Shown here: in pieces, positions 16,368-22,781 of the stretch
Numbering within the stretch: the stretch's first letter is position 1
Layout of the letters: the number at the start of each line of letters is the position of its first letter
Virus record (IMG/VR): IMGVR_UViG_3300048925_000444
Span: 1-24,864 of that record
Length of the DNA: 24,864 nt
DNA from: a virus
Direction: 5' to 3' (one strand)
Notes under the pieces: generated by a model
Told to the model about the DNA's origin: nothing
What the model saw: the letters and a program-made list of their open reading frames with translations, nothing else
The model's database searches: none
Translations under genes and position numbers: made by a program

Positions 16368-16697
16368 TCAGACGAGCTGTCGCCCGCGATGCTCGCGTGC
16401 TCGCGCGGTCTTGCGGTTGTGGCACGCAGTGCACATCAACATGACGTTGGATGGATCGAAGTCAGCGCCACCATCCTTGCGCTCGACGATGTGGTCACCG
16501 ATCAGGCCGCGATGGTTGTCGCTGCAGTCCTTCCTGCAGGTCACCACCTCGCAGACGTATCCGCGCTGGAGCTTGATCGCACGGATGAACGAGCGCCACT
16601 CGCCCGCCTCATAGAAGGGATCGGCCACCTTTGCCGGAACAGCGATGCGTGCGCGAACAGACGCCACCCGAGGGGGCAAGGCTTTGAGACGTCCCAT
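16368..16697 (-). CDS. HNH endonuclease (HK97 gp74-like)
   Basis: 109 residues from ATG 16697 (typical MGRLKALPPR start); an in-frame extension to 16877 reads unlike a protein family and covers the leader. The zinc-binding/HNH region has two Cys pairs: C-x6-C around ERGYVCEVVTC-type text and CTAC near the end, with GDHIVERKDGGADFDPSNVMLMCTACHN as the HNH core (DH, N, H). HNH nucleases beside terminase genes are needed with the large terminase for cos cutting in HK97-like phages. It ends 30 bases before the small terminase. Confidence 0.88.
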   Translation of the reverse strand: MGRLKALPPRVASVRARIAVPAKVADPFYEAGEWRSFIRAIKLQRGYVCEVVTCRKDCSDNHRGLIGDHIVERKDGGADFDPSNVMLMCTACHNRKTARAREHRGRQLV

Positions 16698-16711
16698 ATC
16701 CAGATACACGA

Positions 16712-16739
16712 AACCCGCCAGCGCTGCCGCAGGCGGGTT
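16712..16739 (-). terminator. Terminator-like hairpin just upstream of the HNH gene
   Basis: AACCCGCC and GGCGGGTT form a perfect 8-base-pair stem around a 12-base loop, followed on the minus strand by one more T then CG. The T-tract is short, so it may be a weak terminator or an antitermination site. It lies 15 bases before the HNH start codon. Confidence 0.45.
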
Positions 16740-16852
16740 CACATAGCTTCGCACAAGGCCGCCGATCTGAAGACCTAAGCGACGCGGGCTTGCGAGATAC
16801 GAGCCGCCAAAGCGACGATCACACTGACCAAGCTGATCCGTAACGCCATGGA

Positions 16853-16865
16853 GTCCGATTCGGAC
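16853..16865. promoter_or_regulatory. Operator-like palindrome GTCCGA T TCGGAC
   Basis: A perfect 6-base inverted repeat with a 1-base spacer in the leader, inside the 17-base gap following the TTGACT box. Its place between potential -35 and -10 boxes suggests repressor binding, but no partner is known. Confidence 0.35.
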
Positions 16866-16915
16866 AGCAAGAGTCAATGGCGATTTGGCAAGGCGTAAAT
16901 CGCTTCGGTGTACAA

Positions 16916-17569
16916 CTACGCCGCATCGAGATGCTCGACCCGCACGGTCATGGGCACAGGCTTGCCCAACAGCTCGATCAGCACCTCCGCCTCGGCCAAG
17001 CCGAGATGCTCTGTCACCTCGGCAAGGAAGCCCATGAATGGCCCGCTGATGACCTTGACCTTCTGCCCAGGCGAGAGCTTGGGATCAGGCCGGAGGATGT
17101 CGCGGCGCGGCTCAACTGCATCGTTCTGGTAGGCAGCAACCTTGGCGATGGCCGCCCGCGGCACGCGCGCCCAACCCTCTTGCGAGCGCACGATGTACAT
17201 CACGCCCTCGATCTCGCGGATATCGGTCAACGGTCGACCGTTGATCGTGATCACAGTCACACCGTCATCAGCGACCAGGTAGCGATCTCGCCCAACGGTC
17301 GGGACGCCGGAGGCGAAGAGATAGCCGGTGAACGTCGCGATCTGATGATCGGTCTCGCGGCGCTGGAAGCGGATCACACGACGGATCGCGGGCAGAAACA
17401 CCGAGCATCCAGCCTCGACCAGCCCCTTAGCTGCCTTGGCCTCCATGCGTGGCGCACAATGGACGAGATACCAATCGCGTCCGAGATCAAGATCGGCTGG
17501 GGCCGGAACCTTGGTTTCCTGTATGTCGCGGAAATGGACAAACGGCTTCTTTTCGCGGCGGCGTCCCAT
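16916..17569 (-). CDS. NusG/RfaH-like transcription antiterminator
   Basis: 217 residues, ATG 17569 with GAGGG about 7 bases upstream. Residues 31-148 form an NGN domain (DWYLVHCAPRMEAKAAKGL, then a conserved GYLFASG segment). Residues 165-215 form a KOW domain (LSPGQKVKVISGPFMGFLAEV). The linker is charged. NusG-family proteins bind RNA polymerase and change elongation or termination; specialised paralogs such as RfaH and LoaP act on one operon. Here the gene is directly upstream of the packaging and structural operon, which contains an internal terminator, so a Q-like late antitermination role is the natural inference. It lies 9 bases after the replication gene. Confidence 0.9.
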   Translation of the reverse strand: MGRRREKKPFVHFRDIQETKVPAPADLDLGRDWYLVHCAPRMEAKAAKGLVEAGCSVFLPAIRRVIRFQRRETDHQIATFTGYLFASGVPTVGRDRYLVADDGVTVITINGRPLTDIREIEGVMYIVRSQEGWARVPRAAIAKVAAYQNDAVEPRRDILRPDPKLSPGQKVKVISGPFMGFLAEVTEHLGLAEAEVLIELLGKPVPMTVRVEHLDAA

Positions 17570-17578
17570 CGTCAGCCC

Positions 17579-18766
17579 TCAGAGCGGCACGTTGTCGTCG
17601 TCGCGCGGGTCGCGCGGCGGCATCTCACTCGGCAGGAACACGCGGAAGCTGCCGCGCAGCACCGGGATGCGGGTGCCGCGCTGCGCGAGCCATTGCCGCC
17701 ATGCGTCGATCTCTCGGCCATCGCAGAGATAGGGCCGGACCTCGCCGATGCGCTGGCGGGCGGCGTCGAGATCAGCGGAGGGCGCGCCCCAGGGCTTGCC
17801 CTCGTCGGCGCGCTGCACCCATATGCCGGCGCGCTCGCCGCGCATCACCTTGTCGAGCACGATGATCCACCAGTCGCGGGACCATGCGGCGATCTCGACA
17901 TGAGTGGTCGCAGCCGGTGCCGCAGCAGCCGATGCCGCGATGTCCAGCCATTTGCGCTGTGCCAGATATCGGTCGCCGGCCGGGATATGCTTGCGGCCGA
18001 TCTTCTTCAGATGAGCGAGGAAGGGCGCGATCCCGTCGATAGCCAAGCGGCGATCGGCTTGGCTCAGCCCAATCCAGGCGTTCTCGACCCTGACCTTGTC
18101 GTCGGCAACGTTGGTCGGCCAGCTCTTGCGGAAGTCGACCAGCGTCGGGATCGGGCGGTCGGCATCGCTTGCATCGGATGCATGCCCCTCGGCCTCGCCA
18201 TCGATCGCTGGCGATGCCTCGTGCCCATGCACACCCTCTCTCTCAGGTTTGAGGGTTCTATAAGGGGTTGTATGACAAAGCTTGTCACCCTTAGCTGTCG
18301 CCGGTGTCACCCTATCCGCGCGTAAGGGTGACACGGTGTCACCCTTAATGGGGCCGGATTCGACCTCTGAACCCGTCTCATCGCATGCGTCGGATGCATG
18401 ACCATCGGCCTCGTCACCATCGTCCTCGCGCAGCGGATCGGCATGGGCAGCCGCCATCAGCGCGGGGTACAGCTCTGCCCGGCGCAGGCGCACCAACAGG
18501 TCGATATCCATCTCGTAATGAGCCGTCGAGCCGCGCCCCTGGCCGCCGTCCTTGAGGCGGCGCAGGAGGCCGATCCGGCAGAACTCGCCAATCACGCGCT
18601 GCACCGTGCGGCCCGAGCATTTCGCGAACTTCGCCACGGTCGCGACCGAGGGGAAGATGTTGCGGCCGTCATCGTCACAGCAATCGACGAGCTTGAGCAG
18701 CACGAGCAGATGCGACTGTGTCGGCACCTCGGCATCTGAGGCCGTCGAGAACAGGCGCCAGCTCAT
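17579..18766 (-). CDS. HTH replication initiator (lambda O-like in layout)
   Basis: 395 residues from ATG 18766 (AGGAGG 10 bases upstream), overlapping the methyltransferase stop as ATGA; a longer in-frame extension reads as Arg-rich shadow of the methyltransferase. Residues 13-90 form a winged HTH of the HTH_36 type (SHLLVLLKLVDCCDDDGRNI, then SGRTVQRVIGEFCRIGLLRR). Residues 110-205 are an acidic, low-complexity linker with two GHASDA repeats, and the C-terminal 190 residues are helical with many Trp. The linker is encoded by the iteron cluster. The role as initiator is inferred from the HTH, the embedded iterons and the position between early methyltransferases and NusG. A regulator role is the alternative. 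Confidence 0.8.
   Translation of the reverse strand: MSWRLFSTASDAEVPTQSHLLVLLKLVDCCDDDGRNIFPSVATVAKFAKCSGRTVQRVIGEFCRIGLLRRLKDGGQGRGSTAHYEMDIDLLVRLRRAELYPALMAAAHADPLREDDGDEADGHASDACDETGSEVESGPIKGDTVSPLRADRVTPATAKGDKLCHTTPYRTLKPEREGVHGHEASPAIDGEAEGHASDASDADRPIPTLVDFRKSWPTNVADDKVRVENAWIGLSQADRRLAIDGIAPFLAHLKKIGRKHIPAGDRYLAQRKWLDIAASAAAAPAATTHVEIAAWSRDWWIIVLDKVMRGERAGIWVQRADEGKPWGAPSADLDAARQRIGEVRPYLCDGREIDAWRQWLAQRGTRIPVLRGSFRVFLPSEMPPRDPRDDDNVPL
18163..18197. repeat. 35-base direct repeat, left copy
   Basis: Matches 18379-18413 at 31 of 35 bases; the offset of 216 bases keeps the frame, so both encode the GHASDA segment. The two copies flank the iteron cluster and AT-rich stretch. Confidence 0.7.
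18282..18347. other. Candidate replication origin: four iterons inside the initiator gene
   Basis: Copies of TGTCACCCTTA occur at 18282-18293 (TTGTCACCCTTA), 18304-18314 (one T missing), 18323-18334 (inverted) and 18336-18347. A weaker TGTCGCC lies between the first two. The first two are 22 bases apart, about two helical turns. The stretch 18244-18283 next to it is about 57% A+T by hand count against about 35% around it. In lambda, iterons plus an AT-rich stretch lie inside gene O. The encoded residues are in a flexible linker, so repeats cost the protein little. Confidence 0.6.
18323..18347. promoter_or_regulatory. Perfect 25-base palindrome made of two iterons
   Basis: TAAGGGTGACAC, one G, then GTGTCACCCTTA: 12-base arms with a single-base spacer, the strongest dyad I saw in the window. 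It would suit a dimeric DNA-binding protein such as the HTH initiator itself. Confidence 0.7.
18379..18413. repeat. 35-base direct repeat, right copy
   Basis: Partner of 18163-18197 (31/35 identical). It encodes the other GHASDA segment of the replication protein linker and lies 31 bases beyond the last iteron. Confidence 0.7.
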
Positions 18767-19494
18767 AGCCCGAGCGCCTCCTGCTGAGAGGGCGGCGGAA
18801 CGATATCCAGCCCCAGGCGGGGCGCCTTCAGCTCTTCCGAGATGCGCCGGCAGGCGATATCGAAATACTTGCGGTCGATCTCGACCCCGGTGAAGGGGCG
18901 GTCCAGCCGCGCGCAGGCGACACCGGTCGTACCTGACCCCATGTAGGGATCGAGAATGCGGAGGGATGGGTCCACCATGCCGACGCACCAGAGCATGAGA
19001 TGCAGGGGCTTCTGCGTGGGGTGGACGCGCTTTTCTCGCTGGCCACCGCGCTGATCCTGCAACAATCCCTTCCACAGCAGAGAGAAGATGCGATCCTTTC
19101 CGCGCCCCTTCCGCCAAGCGAATTCCACATCCGAGAAATCGTCGAAGGCCGGCAGGCCCGCGAGCTTGTCCCAGGCCAACCAACGGCCATGTGGCAGCCG
19201 CGCCGCGAAGTGATTGCCTCCCCATAGAATAACGTCTTCAGCGCCCAGAAGAGGCGACGGATCGAAAGGGGCATCGTCGCCGACGATGGCCGCATCGTTA
19301 CTATGACTGGCCTCACGCTTGGCGCGCGCGCCGTTCGCCATCCTCCAACCGCCGCCACCGCCGCCACGTCGATAGCCGATGCCGTACGGCGGATCGCTGA
19401 CCACCGCATCCACCTTGCCGAGCGTCGGCAGGATCTCCCGGCAGTCGCCGAGATAGAGCGTCACGGAATCGGAGAGGTGCTCGACGCGGCTCAT
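18763..19494 (-). CDS. DNA methyltransferase, beta class (N6-adenine or N4-cytosine)
   Basis: 243 residues from ATG 19494 (GGAGG 7 bases upstream), overlapping the preceding stop as ATGA. The motif order is IV first and I later: SDPPYGIGY (33-41) then HPTQKP (158-163) and DPYMGSGTTG (182-191), which defines beta-class enzymes. A Gly-rich insert lies at 44-49. It transfers a methyl group from S-adenosylmethionine to an exocyclic amine in DNA. The target sequence cannot be read from the protein. It is short for the class but with all key motifs. No restriction gene is nearby, so it is an orphan. Confidence 0.93.
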   Translation of the reverse strand: MSRVEHLSDSVTLYLGDCREILPTLGKVDAVVSDPPYGIGYRRGGGGGGWRMANGARAKREASHSNDAAIVGDDAPFDPSPLLGAEDVILWGGNHFAARLPHGRWLAWDKLAGLPAFDDFSDVEFAWRKGRGKDRIFSLLWKGLLQDQRGGQREKRVHPTQKPLHLMLWCVGMVDPSLRILDPYMGSGTTGVACARLDRPFTGVEIDRKYFDIACRRISEELKAPRLGLDIVPPPSQQEALGL

Positions 19495-20363
19495 TCCGCA
19501 GCCTCCAAGGCACGGAACAGCCCCAGCCCGGCGCCGGCCCTCTCGCTCTTCAGCGCGGCGGTGCAGGCCGGGTTGATCCACAGAACCTCCATGCGCGGGC
19601 GGGCGCCATCCGCCAGCGCTACGCGCTCGACGCGCGCCCAATCGGTCAGGGCGTCGTCATAGAGCGGCGAGGGATAGCCGGAGAGCACCACCATGCCCTT
19701 CAATGCGCGGACCGCCTCGAGGAGCATGAGGTGATCGGCATCAGTCAGCTCGTGCCGATACTTGTGCTTGGCGCAGTAGGGATTGCCGCCCGATCGCGTC
19801 TCGTGGACATAGGGCGGGTCGACATAGTGCAGCGTCTCGACCCGGTCATGCGCCTGCATGACGGCGACCGCATCCCGGCTTTCGATCACGACGCCGGCGA
19901 GCCGCGCCACGATATCCGGCAGCAGTGCGGGATAGTTCGCCCAATCATGCGCCGGCGTGGTGCCGCTTTTGTTGCTGTCGGCACGGAAGCCGGTCGAGCG
20001 GCCCAGCGCGCCAGTATTGCCGAAGCCCATCAGGCTTCTGACGATCAGCCGACGCGCCTGCTCGACAGGATCGTCTGACGGTTCATAAGCCGCCATGAAC
20101 TCGGTGCGCGCGAAGGGCGTCAGTGCGAGATGCTCGCGCAGCCGTTCAGCATCCGGTCCGCGCAGGACACGGAACAGGTTCACGAGATCGCTATCGAGAT
20201 CGTTGTAGACCTCGGCATAGGCGCGCGGCTTTCGCAGCAGCACCGAGGCGGCGCCGCCAAACGGCTCGACATAGATCCGGTGGCGCGGGAAATGGCCGAT
20301 GATCCAAGGCGCCAGCAGCCACTTGCCACCGTGCCAGCGCAGGAGGGGGCGTTGAGGCTCCAT
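19491..20363 (-). CDS. D12-class adenine-N6 DNA methyltransferase (Dam-like, alpha class)
   Basis: 290 residues from ATG 20363, coupled to the previous stop as TGATG. Motif X PLLRWHGGKWLLAPWI (6-21), motif I YVEPFGGAASVLL (31-43) and motif IV YVDPPY (180-185) appear in the order of the D12 family that includes Dam. The target recognition region lies between I and IV. It would methylate adenine; GATC is common for Dam but not shown here. It sits between the C5 and beta-class methyltransferases in one coupled operon and has no restriction partner. Confidence 0.95.
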   Translation of the reverse strand: MEPQRPLLRWHGGKWLLAPWIIGHFPRHRIYVEPFGGAASVLLRKPRAYAEVYNDLDSDLVNLFRVLRGPDAERLREHLALTPFARTEFMAAYEPSDDPVEQARRLIVRSLMGFGNTGALGRSTGFRADSNKSGTTPAHDWANYPALLPDIVARLAGVVIESRDAVAVMQAHDRVETLHYVDPPYVHETRSGGNPYCAKHKYRHELTDADHLMLLEAVRALKGMVVLSGYPSPLYDDALTDWARVERVALADGARPRMEVLWINPACTAALKSERAGAGLGLFRALEAAE

Positions 20364-22387
20364 CACTCCGCCGCCTCCATGAACAGGGGCGACGTGACGA
20401 CGGGCGCCGGTTGCTCGCTTTCGCGGGGCTGGAAGTTCGCGGCGACAAGGGCTTGCGCCAGCGGCGGGCAGACGCTGTTGCCGCACATGCGGACCTGCGC
20501 CGTCTTCGTGATGGGGATCGGCTCAACCGTGCCGTCATCCTCGCCCCAGCCCTCGCGCACCTCGACCTTCAGGCCCCGGTCGATGATGTAGGAATCGGGG
20601 AAGCCCTGCGCGCGGAACAGCTCACGCGGGGACAGCATCCGCATGCCGATATCGGCGATGACATAGGGCTCACCGCCGATCTCGACCGTGACCAGGCCGA
20701 AGCGAGCCTTCGCCGTGGCCGTGTGCAGCGGATCCTGTGCATCCTGCCCGATCGCCGGCCCGTAATATTTGGACAGGAAGGCCCGCACTTCGGTCGCGTG
20801 CGTCGTGCCGGCGCAGATCGTCGGGATCGGATCGTCGGGGCCGGACGAGGCCCGCTGCGAGCCCTTCATATTGAGCACATGCGAGGCGACCAGCGCCTGC
20901 TGCGGCATGCCGAAGGCGCCGCCCGCGGTGAGCGTCGAGACGGGCTTGTCAAGCGAATGCCCGACCACGCCGGTATTGTGCTGCGCGAGGAAAGCCGCGA
21001 CCGCCGCATGCTTCACGCCGCCGGCGACAACGGTGCCGAGCGGTTGCGCGGGGTCGAGCGCTCGCGGCTCCTGCCCCTCGCGCTCGCCATAGCCGGTCTG
21101 CACCAGCGTGCAGCCGATAAGCGCATTCTGATCCTTGGCCGAGGCGCAGATCGTCGAATGCGGCTCCTCCGGTGACCGGTTCAGGCCACCCTGCTGCGCA
21201 TAGGTCAGCACCGGCGCGACAAGGCAAACATCGGCCTTGGCCGTGCCCGTGGCGGTCGGTTCGTCCGCGCTGCGCGGGCGCGATTGACCCGCCCGGCCCC
21301 CGCAACCGACGAGAATGGGCGAGATGAGCCCGAGCGGCGCGCAGCCGCCGGGGCGCAATCTGTTTTCGCCGTTTGCGGTGACGGTGTGCAGGGGCTCGTC
21401 GAGCGACGAGCCGATGCTGTTCGCCCGGAATTTCGTGACGAAGGGTGAACTTGCCTCTTGAACACGGTTGGAGGCTTCACCAGATACGCCGTCCTCGGGG
21501 GGCATCAGCCTAGGGGCGAAAGCGGTGTTGTCACCCGCTAGGAGCGGTTCGAATCCGCTATGCTCCCCGAGCTTTCTTCCGCTCATCGTCACCACGAACG
21601 GCTTCGCCGCGTCGATCACGTAGCGCTTCACGCCGCGCGCGATGCGCGCCATCGTCGCGTCTGCCAGCGGCCGGTTGACGCCGACGGCCCGGCCTTCCTC
21701 GCGGGTGAGGAAGATCGAATGGCAGGGCAGGGACCAGTCGATGATGCTGGCCGCCGTGCGCCAGGGCAGCTTGCGCCCGGCGATCACATCGGGATCGTCC
21801 GGCTTGCCATGCGTCGGCGTCGGCCAGACGATCTTTTCGCCGTCGCGCCGGGCGATCACGAAGAGCCGCTTGCGGATCGTCGGCGCGCCATAGTCGCAGG
21901 CGCGAAGCTCGCGGTGCTCGACCTTGTAGCCGAGCCGCCTCAGCTCCCCGCACCACCGCTTGAAATCATGCCCCTTGCGATCCTTGCAGGGCACGCCCTC
22001 GGCCGAGATCGGCCCCCAATCGCGGAACTCCTCGACGTTTTCGAGGATGATCACGCGCGGGCGCACCTGCTTGGCCCAGCGCGGCACCACCCAGGCCAGA
22101 TCGCGGATGTTCCGCTTCACCGGCCTGCCGCCCTTGGCCTTGGAGAAGTGCTTGCAGTCGGGCGAGGCCCAGAGCAGCCCGACAGGGCGCCCCGCCGTCA
22201 CCGCGACGGGGTCGACCTTCCAGACATTGTGCGGCAGGTGCAGCGTCTCCGGATGGTTCATCCGGTGCAGCGCCAGCGCCTCGGCGTCATGGTTGATGGC
22301 GATGTCGGGCGAGCGGCCGAGCGCCATCTCGATGCCGGTGGAAGCCCCGCCGCCGCCGGCGAAGGAATCGACGATCAGCTCACGCAT
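20363..22387 (-). CDS. C5-cytosine DNA methyltransferase with long internal repeat region
   Basis: 674 residues from ATG 22387; the in-frame region upstream to 22519 is shadow of the Cys-rich gene. Motif I is DSFAGGGGASTGIE (7-20). The catalytic motif IV is SPDCKHFS (75-82) with C78 in PDC rather than the usual PCQ. Motif VI is LENVEEF (115-121), and motif VIII is around residues 158-176. Motifs IX-X are RMLSPRELFRAQGFPD (583-598) and MCGNSVCPPLAQAL (634-647). Between them, residues 313-570 hold about seven degenerate repeats with the pattern (D/E)xPxxTxxA followed by a hydrophobic L/V stretch and often a G. Such repeats occur in long phage enzymes. The target is unknown. Confidence 0.93.
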   Translation of the reverse strand: MRELIVDSFAGGGGASTGIEMALGRSPDIAINHDAEALALHRMNHPETLHLPHNVWKVDPVAVTAGRPVGLLWASPDCKHFSKAKGGRPVKRNIRDLAWVVPRWAKQVRPRVIILENVEEFRDWGPISAEGVPCKDRKGHDFKRWCGELRRLGYKVEHRELRACDYGAPTIRKRLFVIARRDGEKIVWPTPTHGKPDDPDVIAGRKLPWRTAASIIDWSLPCHSIFLTREEGRAVGVNRPLADATMARIARGVKRYVIDAAKPFVVTMSGRKLGEHSGFEPLLAGDNTAFAPRLMPPEDGVSGEASNRVQEASSPFVTKFRANSIGSSLDEPLHTVTANGENRLRPGGCAPLGLISPILVGCGGRAGQSRPRSADEPTATGTAKADVCLVAPVLTYAQQGGLNRSPEEPHSTICASAKDQNALIGCTLVQTGYGEREGQEPRALDPAQPLGTVVAGGVKHAAVAAFLAQHNTGVVGHSLDKPVSTLTAGGAFGMPQQALVASHVLNMKGSQRASSGPDDPIPTICAGTTHATEVRAFLSKYYGPAIGQDAQDPLHTATAKARFGLVTVEIGGEPYVIADIGMRMLSPRELFRAQGFPDSYIIDRGLKVEVREGWGEDDGTVEPIPITKTAQVRMCGNSVCPPLAQALVAANFQPRESEQPAPVVTSPLFMEAAE

Positions 22388-22781
22388 GGGCGCTCTCGGA
22401 AGGACGTGAAGAAGACGAGCGCCGAGCCGCATTGAAGCGGTCGCGCTGCACGAAGCGGCGGAGCAAGCCGAAGCGCAAGCCAACGGTCTCGGCCGGGGCG
22501 CGCCATTGCGCTTCCTCAACCGAGGAGGTCGCGTCTTCCTGCAAATTTCCGTGAGACCAGCAGGTGCATGGGACGTTGTTCGTCACCCACTGCCGGATGT
22601 CGTAACACCGCTCGCAGGTCAGATAGGTGCCGATCTCGCCATCCCACTTGCCGGATACGCGCTCGTAGCGCTCGCCGGGACGGATCTCGCCGGAGCACTC
22701 GTAACAGCGATGAAGCGTTCGCGCGGTCGGCTTGGAGCTGCAGTAGAACTCGGGCGCCTCGTAATCGCAGGAGCAGCTCAC
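22380..22781 (-). CDS. Cys-rich zinc-ribbon-like protein, 133 aa
   Basis: GTG 22781 has GGGAGG five bases upstream and overlaps the previous TGA as GTGA. The first 75 residues hold C26-x2-C29 and C56-x2-C59, with C3, C5, C14, C72 and C74 as extra candidates, so one or two zinc sites are likely. A YECSGEIRPGERYERVSGKW segment has the look of a treble-clef or zinc-ribbon start. The remainder is Arg/Ser-rich and probably disordered. It overlaps the methyltransferase start by 8 bases. Function unknown; a nucleic-acid-binding role near the methyltransferases is a guess. Confidence 0.7.
   Translation of the reverse strand: MSCSCDYEAPEFYCSSKPTARTLHRCYECSGEIRPGERYERVSGKWDGEIGTYLTCERCYDIRQWVTNNVPCTCWSHGNLQEDATSSVEEAQWRAPAETVGLRFGLLRRFVQRDRFNAARRSSSSRPSESAHA

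Larger units (their letters stand above)
16698..16915. promoter_or_regulatory. Leader region between NusG-like and HNH genes
   Basis: The longest gene-free stretch. On the minus strand it holds TTGACT (16877-16872), a good -35-like box, but at 17 bases spacing the -10 is poor (ACTCCA). It also holds the 13-base palindrome 16853-16865 and the hairpin 16712-16739. It is the most likely place for late-operon control, though no convincing -10 box is visible. Confidence 0.4.

Noticed and set aside
16698-16877. 60-residue N-terminal extension of the HNH protein
   Set aside because: Downstream ATG 16697 gives the standard HNH start, and the extension covers a hairpin and palindrome.
16877-18325. 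482-residue plus-strand frame
   Set aside because: It runs opposite the NusG-like and replication genes, both of which show clear domains.
18767-19225. 153-residue N-terminal extension of the replication protein
   Set aside because: Arg-rich shadow of the beta-class methyltransferase; ATG 18766 has AGGAGG and an ATGA overlap.
20678-21451. CRISPR-like or DNA repeat array in the C5 methyltransferase
   Set aside because: The periodicity is only at protein level and degenerate; there are no identical DNA repeats or spacers.
21560-22435. Plus-strand frame opposite the C5 methyltransferase
   Set aside because: No ribosome binding site or motifs; shadow of a well-supported gene.
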